The notes beneath the pieces were generated by a model. That model had not been told where the DNA came from. It ran no database searches and saw only the letters and a list, made by a program, of their open reading frames with translations. A stretch of 64,000 nucleotides of DNA from Lachnospiraceae bacterium (GTDB lineage: Bacteria > Bacillota > Clostridia > Lachnospirales > Lachnospiraceae). The DNA lies in contig JAFTKW010000004.1 of assembly GCA_017453065.1 (NCBI GenBank), positions 124,001 through 188,000 of the forward strand. Reading direction: 5' to 3'. The translations under genes and the position numbers were made by a program. This document shows, in pieces, positions 18,636 through 28,395 of this stretch. The stretch's first letter is position 1; the number at the start of each line of letters is the position of its first letter.

Positions 18636-19706
18636 ATGAATAACGATACAATTCTAGAAGTGAAAGACCTCCATGTGGACATTCATACATCAGAGGGACT
18701 TTTGACAGCAGTTCGAGGTGTAAACTTCGATATTAAAAGAGGTGAAACCTTAGGATTGGTAGGTGAGTCCGGTTGTGGTAAGTCTCTTACCTGCAAAGCT
18801 ATCCTAGGTATTAACGAGAAAAAATGTGTATCCAGCGGTGAAATCGTATTTGACTCTGAAGGATTAGGCGAAGTTGAACTGATTGGTCTTGCAAATCAGA
18901 AAAAGGATACCAATATTCGCTCTATCCGCGGAAAAGAAATCTCCATGATTTTCCAGGAGCCAATGGTTGCTTTTTCACCTATGTATACTATTGGCAATCA
19001 GATTAATGAAGCAACAATGCTTCACATTACCAAAGACAAAAAGAAAGCAAAAGAGATTTCCATGGAGGTAATGCGTAAGGTTGGTATTGCCAATGTGGAG
19101 AAGAGATACAATCAGTATCCGCACGAATTCTCAGGTGGTATGCTACAGCGTGCATTGATTGCAATGGCTCTTGTATGTAATCCTAAGCTTTTGATTGCAG
19201 ATGAGCCAACAACGGCTCTTGATGTTACTATTCAGGCTCAGGTATTGGAGCTGATGAAGGATCTTCAGAAGGACTTTGGAACTTCCATCCTGTTCATTAC
19301 CCACGACCTTGGTGTAGTAGCAAGAATGTGTGACCGTGTGGCAGTTATGTACCTTGGCAAAATTGTGGAAAGTGCAGATTCAGAAGAGATTTATGCCAAT
19401 CCACAGCACCCATATACAAGAGGCCTGATTGGTTCTGTTCACAAGATTGGTTCCAAGAAAGAGGAGAGACTGTTCTCCATCGAAGGAACAGTGCCTCTGG
19501 CGATGAATCTTCCAAGGGCTTGTGGATTCTACGATCGCTGTGATGTTCGAATTGAGGGCCTTTGCAACAAGGCAGAGCCTGAGTTGGTAGAGGTGGCTCC
19601 TGGCCACAAGATTGCCTGCTTCAACTGCCCACATGAGGCATGTAAAGAGCACAGAGCAAAGGTAGAAGCAATGTTAAGAGAAGAGGAGGCTGGCAAGAAT
19701 GAATAA
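18636..19706 (+). CDS. ABC transporter ATP-binding protein, OppD/DppD type
   Basis: 356 residues. Walker A GESGCGKS (about 46-53), signature FSGGM (about 166), Walker B LLIADEPTTALD (about 187-198), H-loop in FITHDLG. The C-terminal oligopeptide_HPY extension contains the Cys cluster (CGFYDRC and later CNKAEP, CFNC) that in related ATPases holds a metal or Fe-S site. It overlaps the next ATPase gene by 8 bases. Confidence 0.95.
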   Translation: MNNDTILEVKDLHVDIHTSEGLLTAVRGVNFDIKRGETLGLVGESGCGKSLTCKAILGINEKKCVSSGEIVFDSEGLGEVELIGLANQKKDTNIRSIRGKEISMIFQEPMVAFSPMYTIGNQINEATMLHITKDKKKAKEISMEVMRKVGIANVEKRYNQYPHEFSGGMLQRALIAMALVCNPKLLIADEPTTALDVTIQAQVLELMKDLQKDFGTSILFITHDLGVVARMCDRVAVMYLGKIVESADSEEIYANPQHPYTRGLIGSVHKIGSKKEERLFSIEGTVPLAMNLPRACGFYDRCDVRIEGLCNKAEPELVEVAPGHKIACFNCPHEACKEHRAKVEAMLREEEAGKNE

Positions 19707-20700
19707 AGAGAACATTCTGGAAGTAAAAGGCGTACACAAACGCTTCCATTCCAAAGGCGTTACTGTAAAAGCAGTAACAGATGTCAGCTTTGATGTTAAG
19801 CCTGGCGAGACCATTGGTATCGTAGGTGAGTCTGGTTGTGGCAAGACTACTTTGGGACGCTGCATCGTACGTGCGTATGATGCATCTGAAGGAGAGGTTT
19901 TCTACCGTACCAGAGAAGGCGAAGAGGTAGATTTCCTTCAGGTCGACAAGAAGAAAATGAAGGAAATCCGTAAGGAAATTCAGATGATTTTCCAGGACCC
20001 TTATTCTTCCTTGGATCCTAGAATGACAGTGTTGGATATTATCAAGGAACCACTGAAGGCAAACTATCCTAAGATGCCAAAAGCAGAAATGGATCAGAGA
20101 GCAAAGGATATGGCAGAAAAGGTAGGACTTAATCCTATGTATCTGATGCGTTATCCACACGCTTTCTCAGGCGGCCAGCGTCAGCGTATTGGTATCGCAA
20201 GAGCCTTGGTAGTGGAACCACAGATTATTGTCTGCGATGAAGCGGTATCTGCTTTGGACGTTTCTATTCAGGCGCAGGTAATCAACCTTCTTCGCGATTT
20301 GCAGAAGGAACTGAACCTTACATATTTGTTTATCAGTCATGACTTGTCAGTTGTAGAACACATTTCTGACAAGGTTGGAGTTATGTATCTTGGCAAGATG
20401 GTAGAGTTTGCACCAACAGAGGATATGTTTGCTAAGCCAATGCATCCATATACAGAGGCATTGCTATCTGCAGTACCTGTTGCAGACCCTAAATATCAGA
20501 TGGAGCGCATTCCGCTGAAAGGAGAGATTCCAAACCCTGCGAATCCACCAAGTGGATGCTACTTCCATGAGAGATGTCAGTACTGCACTGAGAAATGCGT
20601 GACTGAGGCTCCAGAATTAAAAGAAATGCCAGATGGCAGATTATGTGCTTGTCACAGAGCAGAAGAACTTTCATTGAGAGGATTTTCTTATGAAGAATAG
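19699..20700 (+). CDS. ABC transporter ATP-binding protein, OppF/DppF type
   Basis: 333 residues. Walker A GESGCGKT, signature FSGGQRQR, Walker B IIVCDEAVSALD, and the C-terminal HPY domain with the Cys pattern (CYFHERCQYC, CVTEAP). It pairs with the preceding ATPase. Its last codons overlap the start of the HAD-GH105 gene by 11 bases, tying the importer directly to the first catabolic enzyme. Confidence 0.95.
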   Translation: MNKENILEVKGVHKRFHSKGVTVKAVTDVSFDVKPGETIGIVGESGCGKTTLGRCIVRAYDASEGEVFYRTREGEEVDFLQVDKKKMKEIRKEIQMIFQDPYSSLDPRMTVLDIIKEPLKANYPKMPKAEMDQRAKDMAEKVGLNPMYLMRYPHAFSGGQRQRIGIARALVVEPQIIVCDEAVSALDVSIQAQVINLLRDLQKELNLTYLFISHDLSVVEHISDKVGVMYLGKMVEFAPTEDMFAKPMHPYTEALLSAVPVADPKYQMERIPLKGEIPNPANPPSGCYFHERCQYCTEKCVTEAPELKEMPDGRLCACHRAEELSLRGFSYEE

Positions 20701-22285
20701 AAACCTGATCGTTTTCACGGATAGCGGTGATACCATCATTGATGAAGCTACACAAGTTTTTGATGAGAGAGGAATCGTTACAAAAGCAGATTTTATTCCG
20801 GGAGCAGATGAGGTGCTGAAAACACTGCATGAAGAAGGCTATCGCATTGCGCTGGTGGCTGATGGTGAGTGGGAATCCTTCCAGAACGTGTATCGAGAGA
20901 ATGGACTTGGCTACTGTTTTGAACAGTGGATTGTATCCGAGGTGGTTGGAGAGCAAAAACCAGCCAGATCCATGTTTGATACTGCCATGGAAAAGATGAA
21001 ACTTACGGATGCAGACAAACCACAGATTGTTATGATAGGTAACAATCTAAAGAAGGATGTTGCAGGTGCCAATAGGTACGGTCTGACATCTATCTGGTTA
21101 GACTGGTCTCCAAGATATTTCCATACAGTGGAGGAGGCAGATTGGGAGCCAGATTACACAGTGAAGACACCGGAGGAATTGCTTGATTTACTTCACGAGT
21201 TAGAACAAAAACAGGTTGCAGCAAAGAAATTGCAACTGACAGCAGATGCATTTTCTGACATTCTTTATGAGGAGGACGAAACCTTCTTAAAGAATATGGA
21301 GCACAACAACCTAGCAGGAGATGACATTCGCAGATACCAGTTCTGGGAGTGGACACAGGGCGTAGGCTTGTTTGGTCTGTGGAAGATGTATGGCTATGAA
21401 AAGAAAGAGGAATACTTAGAGATTCTTCGCAATTATTATGACAGACAGCTAGGAATTGGATTTCCTGCACTGAATGTAAATACAGCAGCCCCATATTTGG
21501 CTATGTCTTACCTTGCCGAATATACGAAGGAAGAGAAATATATGCAGCCTTGTATAGCAGCTGCAAAGGATATCATGGCGAATTTCCCGCGTACTGAGGA
21601 GGGGGGATTTCAACATAAAACTTCTGACTCTGTAAATGAGCAGGAGCTCTGGGATGATACCTTATACATGACTGTTCTATTCCTTGCAAATATGGGACGT
21701 ATTTTGAATGACGAAGCCATGAAAAAGGAGGCAGAGTATCAGTTCCTTTTGCACTGCAAGTATTTAAGTGACGAGGAAACTGGTCTTTGGTATCACGGCT
21801 GGACCTTCAAAGGAAGAAACAACTTTGCAGGAGCCTTCTGGGGCAGAGGAAACTGTTGGGTTACCATGGCAATTCCAGAATTTCTGGCAATGACAGACTG
21901 CAGTGCAGAACTTAAATCCACACTGACAGAGGTTTTAAAGAAACAGGTAGAGAGTCTGAAAAAATATCAGGCGCCAAACGGAATGTGGCATACACTGATT
22001 GATGATGCAGATTCCTATGTGGAAGCTAGTGCTACCTGTGGATTTGCGTATGGTATACTGAAAGCAGTGCGCGAAGGAATATTGGATGAATCCTATAAAG
22101 TACTAGCAGAAAATGCAGTGGCACCTATTCTGGAATGCATTTCAGATGAAGGTGTGGTTCACCAGGTTTCCTATGGTACGCCTATGGGACGTATCAGCAA
22201 AGATTTTTACAAAAATATCGAACTGAAACCAATGCCTTATGGACAGGCGCTGGCAATGTTATTCCTTGCGGAATATTTAAATTAA
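20690..22285 (+). CDS. fusion: HAD-like domain plus GH105/GH88-type unsaturated glucuronyl hydrolase
   Basis: 531 residues, no signal peptide. Residues 1-175 look like a HAD phosphatase domain. However, motif I reads D11-S-G-D-T instead of DxDGT, and motif IV reads G-N-N (117-119) with D123; K90 of motif III is kept. Phosphatase chemistry is therefore doubtful or altered. Residues about 205-531 form an alpha/alpha barrel of the GH105/GH88 type (ELWDDTLYM with D323 as the likely catalytic acid, GRGNCWV near 387). Such enzymes remove delta-4,5-unsaturated uronic acid from sugars after a lyase has acted. I know of no characterised enzyme with this fusion. The GH105 assignment is firm at clan level and less so for family. 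Confidence 0.82.
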   Translation: MKNRNLIVFTDSGDTIIDEATQVFDERGIVTKADFIPGADEVLKTLHEEGYRIALVADGEWESFQNVYRENGLGYCFEQWIVSEVVGEQKPARSMFDTAMEKMKLTDADKPQIVMIGNNLKKDVAGANRYGLTSIWLDWSPRYFHTVEEADWEPDYTVKTPEELLDLLHELEQKQVAAKKLQLTADAFSDILYEEDETFLKNMEHNNLAGDDIRRYQFWEWTQGVGLFGLWKMYGYEKKEEYLEILRNYYDRQLGIGFPALNVNTAAPYLAMSYLAEYTKEEKYMQPCIAAAKDIMANFPRTEEGGFQHKTSDSVNEQELWDDTLYMTVLFLANMGRILNDEAMKKEAEYQFLLHCKYLSDEETGLWYHGWTFKGRNNFAGAFWGRGNCWVTMAIPEFLAMTDCSAELKSTLTEVLKKQVESLKKYQAPNGMWHTLIDDADSYVEASATCGFAYGILKAVREGILDESYKVLAENAVAPILECISDEGVVHQVSYGTPMGRISKDFYKNIELKPMPYGQALAMLFLAEYLN

Positions 22286-22291
22286 TGGATG

Positions 22292-22343
22292 TTGTAAACC
22301 CAGAAAAAGGAGACTTTAAGTCTTGGTTTTTCTGGGTTTACAA
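22292..22343 (+). other. long perfect intercistronic hairpin
   Basis: A 17-base arm (22292-22308, containing GTAAACCCAG) is perfectly inverted at 22327-22343. The 18-base loop itself contains AGACT/AGTCT. No T tract follows, so it is not a classic terminator. It separates the HAD-GH105 gene from the mannosidase gene. Confidence 0.85.
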
Positions 22344-22383
22344 AGGATTTATGGGGATATAAGGGAAAGGACAGGTGCACAGC

Positions 22384-25300
22384 ATGACACTTGGAAGACA
22401 GTGGGATAGCAGATTGAGAATATGGGACAATGCCTTTTTGGAGCAGTTCTATCAGCCTATCAGCAGTATTGCAATAGAAGGCTTCACCACTATGTCACAA
22501 ATGACCCTCTCACAGGCAAAAGGGGAAGCTTGTCAGAGATTTGAAGTGGGCGATAAATGGGGCAGAAAATGGGAGTACGGTTGGTTTCATGGAACTGTGA
22601 CGTTGCCAAGGGATGTGGAAGGACAGAGAGTCGTTATGACTCTTGGCGTAGCACCAGAGATGCTGGTTTACGTAAATGGCAAGGAAGCAGGCTCTATCGA
22701 CAAGAAGCATTTTTATATCAATCTGACAGACTGTGCAAAGGCTGGCGAAGTCTTTGAAATTTATGCAGAAGGCTATGCAGGACATGGCCCAAGAGAAGAG
22801 GGAGCAGGGATATGGTCAAGAGAGGCTATTCCGGTGCCCGAGCCACCGCAGTTTCAGTGGCAAATTAAAGAAAGCACCTTTGGTGTATGGAATCAGCAAA
22901 TGTTTTTAGCGTATGCAGATTATCATACCTTATATGAATTGTGGAAAAAACTTCCTGAAAACAATCTTCGCGGTATGAAGATTGGCAAGGCACTACAGGA
23001 GTTTACATATAGAGCAGATTTTGAGCTGCCAGAACCAGAACGCACAGCGTCTATTGTGGCAGCAAGAGAGATATTAAGACCATTGCTTGACAGAAAGAAT
23101 GGAGATACCGCAGTGAACTATACTGTTTTTGGACAGTCTCATTTGGATCTGGCATGGCTTTGGACAGCAGAGGAAACCAAGCGCAAATCTGCAAGAACCT
23201 ATTCCAACCAGCTAGCGTTGATGGAACGATATCCTGAATATCGCTTCCTGCTATGTTCACCAACGGTATTGGAAAATTTGAAGGAATATTATCCAGAACT
23301 GTATAAGCGTGTACAAGACAAGGTTAAAGAAGGCCAGTTTATTCCAGAGGGAGCGGTGTATATCGAATGCGATACCAACTTGCCTGGTGGAGAAAGCTTG
23401 ATTCAGCAGTTTGTACGTGGAAAACGTTGGTTCAAAACAGAACTGAATGTGGATAGCAAGATGGCATGGTTGCCAGATACTTTTGGTTTTACAGGTGCCC
23501 TGCCTCAGATTATGAAGGGCTGTGAGGTGCCATATTTTGCAACACAAAAGCTACTTCGTTGCGATCCAGAGTGTGACCAGTTCCCATACAACGTATTTTG
23601 GTGGGAAGGTATCGATGGCAGCAAAGTATTGTCACATATCTTCAAGAAAAATAACGCGGTATTTGCTCCAGATGCCTTGATTAGCCGCTGGGAAGAGGAC
23701 CGCAAACAGAAAGAAAAAATAGATGGAATGTTCTTCCCCTTTGGCTACGGAGATGGCGGTGGTGGACCTACAGAGCTGATGGTGGAAACCTACCTTCGCT
23801 GTAAGGATCTGGAAGGACTTCCAAGATGTCAGATGGAAAGCCCAGTAGACTACTTTGAACGTATCGATGAAAAGCAGGTTGACAATACCTACTTTGGCGA
23901 ACTGTATCTGGCATGGCACAGAGGCACCTATACTTCTCAGGCAGCCATTAAAAAGGGAGTCAGAAAAGCAGAGTTTGCAATTCGTGAAGCACAGTTTTTG
24001 GCTGGTCTTTTAAGTCTGAAGAGAAGTGAGCTTACTTTGCAGGAGCAGGAAAAACTGAGTAGGAGTATGGAGCAGCTTGAGGAGAACTGGAAGGCGCTTC
24101 TATTCCAGGAATTCCACGATATTGTACCAGGCTCATCTATCGAAAAAGTAAATGAAGAAGCTAGAGAGGCACTTGGAAAAGTTGAACAGGAATGTAAGGA
24201 TTTGGCAAAAGATTTGCTAAAGATGCTTGCAGGAGACAAGGCCATATTTAACTCCTTAAGCTGGGAGAGGACACTGGCAAATGGAAGTAAACTTCCAGCC
24301 TGTGGATATACTTTGACGCAAGGAAAGGCTACTGTGGATGAACATACAGAGCAGTTAAAAAAGAGTTTGCACTGTCAGATAGAGGAAAGCACAGGAAGGG
24401 TTACTAAAGTCACTGTGCAGCATCCAGGATACATTGCTTGCGTAGATGAGGAAGGACGTATTTTAAGCCTGACAAATCCAGCGACTGGATATTCCTATGA
24501 AGCGGAGCCAATGAATGAAATAAAGCTTTATCAGGATATCAATGTAGAATACGATGCCTGGGAACTAGGGCGTATGTATGAACAGATCCCTGTCAAACTC
24601 ACTGGTAAGGCAGAAATATACGTGACTCAAACAAGGCAGAGAGTCATAGTTTCAGTGACCCGCAAGGAACAGTACTTTGACTGGAAACAGGATATTGTAT
24701 TTGATGCAAATTTAGACTGGATTGCATTTGATACAAAGATTGACTGGCATGAAAGACACCGTATTTTGAAGGTGGATTTCCCAACTTCTATTTTCACCAA
24801 GGAAGCAATTGAGGAAATTCAGTTTGGATATTTGAAACGTCCTACACACAAATCCAGACAGTTCGAAAAAGATCTGTATGAGACTTGCCATCACAAATAC
24901 GCTGCACTGACAGACGGGGAGAATGGCTTGGCCATTTTGAATGATTGTAAGTACGGTATATCTGCCAAAGACAGCAAGTTATCACTTACCTTGCTGAAGG
25001 CTCCTGTAATGCCAGATATGAATGCAGACCAGGGTATACATGAAATTTCCTACGCTTTATATCCATTTAGCGGACCATTCACGCAGAGCCGTGTCCCACT
25101 GATGGGATATGAGTTTAATCTTAGTCCTACTGAAGGAGAGCGTGTGCGTGTGGAGGAACTGTCAGATGACCAGGTAAGCCAAGAAATCTCCTTTTTTGAG
25201 GTATCCGGAGCGCATGTCATGATTGACACCTGCAAACCAGCTATGGATGAGCAGAATGCAGCAGTGCTTCGCTTGTATGAATACATGGGAAGCGCAGGAA

Positions 25301-25464
25301 ACTGCAAGCTGGTGTTGCCAGCAGAGGTAACAAAGTGCTTTGTATGTAATATGCTAGAAGACAAGCAGCAGGAATTGACTGTGAAGGAAGCCGAAGGAAA
25401 GAAATATGTGGAGCTTAAGTTCCATGCCTTTGAAATCAAAACATTGTTATTACTAAACCAATAA
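22384..25464 (+). CDS. alpha-mannosidase, glycoside hydrolase family 38, cytoplasmic
   Basis: 1026 residues from the ATG at 22384; a GTG at 22375 is possible but only 3 bases from AAAGGA. After an N-terminal beta domain (about 1-240), the catalytic domain begins with GQSHLDLAWLW, where His and Asp bind zinc. WLPDTFG carries the nucleophile Asp365, and EFHDIVPGSS is the conserved mid-domain. C-terminal beta-sandwich domains follow from about 620. It removes alpha-linked mannose from small glycans. It has no signal peptide. It resembles the bacterial type that includes MngB-like and ManB-like enzymes. Confidence 0.9.
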   Translation: MTLGRQWDSRLRIWDNAFLEQFYQPISSIAIEGFTTMSQMTLSQAKGEACQRFEVGDKWGRKWEYGWFHGTVTLPRDVEGQRVVMTLGVAPEMLVYVNGKEAGSIDKKHFYINLTDCAKAGEVFEIYAEGYAGHGPREEGAGIWSREAIPVPEPPQFQWQIKESTFGVWNQQMFLAYADYHTLYELWKKLPENNLRGMKIGKALQEFTYRADFELPEPERTASIVAAREILRPLLDRKNGDTAVNYTVFGQSHLDLAWLWTAEETKRKSARTYSNQLALMERYPEYRFLLCSPTVLENLKEYYPELYKRVQDKVKEGQFIPEGAVYIECDTNLPGGESLIQQFVRGKRWFKTELNVDSKMAWLPDTFGFTGALPQIMKGCEVPYFATQKLLRCDPECDQFPYNVFWWEGIDGSKVLSHIFKKNNAVFAPDALISRWEEDRKQKEKIDGMFFPFGYGDGGGGPTELMVETYLRCKDLEGLPRCQMESPVDYFERIDEKQVDNTYFGELYLAWHRGTYTSQAAIKKGVRKAEFAIREAQFLAGLLSLKRSELTLQEQEKLSRSMEQLEENWKALLFQEFHDIVPGSSIEKVNEEAREALGKVEQECKDLAKDLLKMLAGDKAIFNSLSWERTLANGSKLPACGYTLTQGKATVDEHTEQLKKSLHCQIEESTGRVTKVTVQHPGYIACVDEEGRILSLTNPATGYSYEAEPMNEIKLYQDINVEYDAWELGRMYEQIPVKLTGKAEIYVTQTRQRVIVSVTRKEQYFDWKQDIVFDANLDWIAFDTKIDWHERHRILKVDFPTSIFTKEAIEEIQFGYLKRPTHKSRQFEKDLYETCHHKYAALTDGENGLAILNDCKYGISAKDSKLSLTLLKAPVMPDMNADQGIHEISYALYPFSGPFTQSRVPLMGYEFNLSPTEGERVRVEELSDDQVSQEISFFEVSGAHVMIDTCKPAMDEQNAAVLRLYEYMGSAGNCKLVLPAEVTKCFVCNMLEDKQQELTVKEAEGKKYVELKFHAFEIKTLLLLNQ

Positions 25465-25497
25465 GACTATAAAGAATCAGATGCAAGAGGAAAAAAG

Positions 25498-27186
25498 ATG
25501 GAAAAGTATTATCAGAGAATGCTAAAAGATGCAAATGAAAGAGTGGTAAGAGCCCTGCAGCGTCAGATATTGGATGAAAATAGTAGTAGATATGGTGGCT
25601 TTGCAGATGGAAACGGTATGGTGCAGGCCAAGAATTCAATCTATGAAGTTGCAGCTATGGCAGTGGCATATTGTAACGAGGATTCCCATTACTATCACGA
25701 TGAGGTGGTCCTGGAAAGAATTTTACTTGGTCTTAAGTATGTGCGCAGCGTACAGCACGACAATGGCCTCTTTGACTACATAACCTGTAATTTCTTTTCC
25801 GCACCAGATACGGCCTTTTGCGTGGTTAAATTAATAATGCCTTATCTGTATCTTTCTAATAAATACAATGCAGATACAGTGGCTGGAATCATTCCTGAGC
25901 AGGGAAATCCAGCTGGTGAGATTGCCATCTGGAAGGCGATGCATGGCATCATTCGAAAAGGCTGCTTTGGATTGTTGGAGGGAGGATTCCACACACCAAA
26001 CCACAGATGGGCTATCGCGGCTCTTCTGATGCAGGGAGCCAAGTTCTTTGACAGCGAAGAGATGCGCGTGGCTGCAAATACCTATCTGAATGAAGGCATT
26101 GATGGCAATGAAGATGGTGAATATGCAGAAAAATCCGCTGGAAACTACAATGGGGTAAACAACAACGCCATGATCGCACTTGCAGATGCGACTGGAGATG
26201 ATAGCTATGACCAGTATGTGGTGCGAAATCTTCGTATGATGCTGACCTACTGGGAGCCAGATGACAGTATTTTTACTGCAAACTCCACCAGATTTGACAA
26301 GGACAGACTGGTATATCCAGTGAACTATTATATGCAGTACCTTTTGATGGGTGTGAAGTATAACATTCCTGAATTTTTACAGATGTGTAATCGCATCTTG
26401 GAAATCGTGGAAGAAAAGCATATAGAATCCTCTGATGATATCATCGGCTTTATGATTAAACCAGAGCTTAGAACCTTTGAGTTTGAAGGTGTATACACTA
26501 CTCCAGATTACAGAGCCTTTTACAAGGATTCAGGAATTGCCAGAAGCAGGGTGGGTCGCTACACCTATACTGTTATGAATGGCAAATCCAATTTCTTCTA
26601 TATCCACAATGGAACCATGAAGATGGAAATGAAAGTGGCAGGAAGCTTCTGCGAACATCGCGCTTTTAAGAGTCAGCAGATGGAACGCATTTCCGAGAAA
26701 GAATACCATCTGAGCCAGACCATGAGAGGCTGGTATTACCTTCCATTCAAAGAAAAACCAGCGACCTCAGACTGGTGGAAGATGGACAATGCTTCCCGTA
26801 AGCTGAAGCTGGGACCAGATATGCAGATTGATGTCTGGGTGAAGGAAGTGGAGCACGGTGTAGATGTTCGAGTGAAGACTTCTGGCGTAGAGGGAGCACC
26901 TTGGAGAATAGAATTGGCTTTCTCTGGAGTGAATTTCCTAACCAACGAATTTATAGACATGCCACTTAGTGGAAGCGAAGTACTGGTAATGAAGCAGGGA
27001 TATACAGAGGTGTCCAACGGTCAGGATTCTTTGATTGTAGGGCCATGCTTTGGAGAGCACCATTTTACAGAGGGCAAGGAAGACAGCGAAGCAAAGACTG
27101 CAGGAGCTGCAACTTTGTACCTGACCGCTTACACTGGCTTTGACCGAGTGATTGAGATTCGTAACAAACGTAGTTTTTACAAATAA
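25498..27186 (+). CDS. unrecognised alpha/alpha-toroid plus beta-sandwich protein, candidate uronate lyase
   Basis: 562 residues, no signal peptide, not matched to a named family from memory. About residues 1-330 are helical with the aromatic spacing of an (alpha/alpha) toroid. About 360-562 look like a beta sandwich. That order is seen in heparinase II/III-type and related polysaccharide lyases. Two motifs fit a lyase active site: PNHRW (167-171) and DGEYAEKSAGNY (206-217), which resembles the DG-Y-E-S-Y pattern carrying the catalytic Tyr in those lyases. A lyase next to a GH105 is a common functional pair. Alternatives are another toroid glycosidase or an inactive relative. Confidence 0.6.
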   Translation: MEKYYQRMLKDANERVVRALQRQILDENSSRYGGFADGNGMVQAKNSIYEVAAMAVAYCNEDSHYYHDEVVLERILLGLKYVRSVQHDNGLFDYITCNFFSAPDTAFCVVKLIMPYLYLSNKYNADTVAGIIPEQGNPAGEIAIWKAMHGIIRKGCFGLLEGGFHTPNHRWAIAALLMQGAKFFDSEEMRVAANTYLNEGIDGNEDGEYAEKSAGNYNGVNNNAMIALADATGDDSYDQYVVRNLRMMLTYWEPDDSIFTANSTRFDKDRLVYPVNYYMQYLLMGVKYNIPEFLQMCNRILEIVEEKHIESSDDIIGFMIKPELRTFEFEGVYTTPDYRAFYKDSGIARSRVGRYTYTVMNGKSNFFYIHNGTMKMEMKVAGSFCEHRAFKSQQMERISEKEYHLSQTMRGWYYLPFKEKPATSDWWKMDNASRKLKLGPDMQIDVWVKEVEHGVDVRVKTSGVEGAPWRIELAFSGVNFLTNEFIDMPLSGSEVLVMKQGYTEVSNGQDSLIVGPCFGEHHFTEGKEDSEAKTAGAATLYLTAYTGFDRVIEIRNKRSFYK

Positions 27187-27225
27187 ATTAGATTGCTGTA
27201 AGAGCGACATCAAGGAGAAGGAATT

Positions 27226-28380
27226 ATGGGAAGAGAGTTTATTATGCCTGGCAAAATCATCAGTGGAAGTGGAGCCTTGGAACAGTCCGAGAGCCAGCTT
27301 GCTAAATTTGGAGCAAAAGCACTGATTGTCACTGATGAAGTGATGGTGAAGCTGGGAAATTTAAACCGCGTAACAGAAGTGCTGGACAAGGCGAAGGTTG
27401 CTTATGTAGTTTACGACGGAATAGGCGGGGAGCCTACGGATGGAATGATAGACAAGGGTCTTGCGATTTATCAGCAGGAGGGCTGTGATTTCTTCATTGC
27501 ACTTGGAGGAGGAAGCCCTATCGACTCCATGAAGGCGATTGCAGCACTTTGTGCCAATGGCGGCAAAATGAGCGACTACATGGGCAAGGAGATTGCGGGG
27601 GCAATTCCACCAATGGTGGCGATTCCTACTACTGCTGGAACAGGCTCAGAAGCAACAAAATTTACGATTATTACCGATACAGAAAAAGATGTGAAGATGC
27701 TACTTAAGGGCGATGCTTTGATGCCAAATCTGGCAATCATTGATCCGCAGTTTACAATGACAGCACCACCATCCATTACTGCAGCAACAGGCTTGGATGC
27801 TTTGACACATGCAATTGAAGCCTACACCTCAGTCAAGGCACAGCCTATGACAGATGTGTTTGCTCTTTCGGCAGTAAAAAGAATCTTCGCATATCTTCCT
27901 ACAGCCTATGCGCAAGGCGGGGATGTAAAGGCAAGAGAAGAAATGTCCTTGGCAGCTTTAGAAGCAGGAGTGGCCTTTAACAATGCTTCAGTGACCATCG
28001 TTCATGGAATGAGTAGACCAATAGGAGCTTTGTTCCATGTGCCACACGGCATATCCAACGCCATGCTTTTGAAGGAATGTCTGACCTTTGCACTAGATGG
28101 TGCCTACGAACGCTTTGAGGATTTGGCTTATGCCATTGGAGTGGCAGATGCGACAAAGAGTGCGCAGGACAATGCAAAAGCCTTTTTGAGAGAGGTAGAA
28201 GGTATTTGTGACAAATTGCAGATTCCTACTCTTGAAAAATATGGAATTGATAGAGAAACGTTCTTTGCCCGCATGGACAAAATGGCAGACGATGCACTGA
28301 TTAGTGGAAGTCCAGCCAATACTCGTAAACCAGTTTCGAAAGAAGATATCCTGGCTATTTACGAAAAACTTTGGAACTAA
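27226..28380 (+). CDS. iron-containing (type III) alcohol dehydrogenase
   Basis: 384 residues. N-terminal Rossmann part with GGGSPIDSMKA (NAD(P) binding, about 93-103), then a helical domain with metal ligands in the pattern D...HAIEAY (about 195-200) and H near HGMSR and HVPHG (about 260 and 272-276). It reduces an aldehyde or ketone or oxidises an alcohol; substrate unknown. Placement directly before iolC suggests it handles an aldehyde made by the pathway, for instance malonate semialdehyde reduced to 3-hydroxypropionate. This is inference. Confidence 0.88.
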   Translation: MGREFIMPGKIISGSGALEQSESQLAKFGAKALIVTDEVMVKLGNLNRVTEVLDKAKVAYVVYDGIGGEPTDGMIDKGLAIYQQEGCDFFIALGGGSPIDSMKAIAALCANGGKMSDYMGKEIAGAIPPMVAIPTTAGTGSEATKFTIITDTEKDVKMLLKGDALMPNLAIIDPQFTMTAPPSITAATGLDALTHAIEAYTSVKAQPMTDVFALSAVKRIFAYLPTAYAQGGDVKAREEMSLAALEAGVAFNNASVTIVHGMSRPIGALFHVPHGISNAMLLKECLTFALDGAYERFEDLAYAIGVADATKSAQDNAKAFLREVEGICDKLQIPTLEKYGIDRETFFARMDKMADDALISGSPANTRKPVSKEDILAIYEKLWN

Positions 28381-28395
28381 GCAAAGGAGAAAGAT

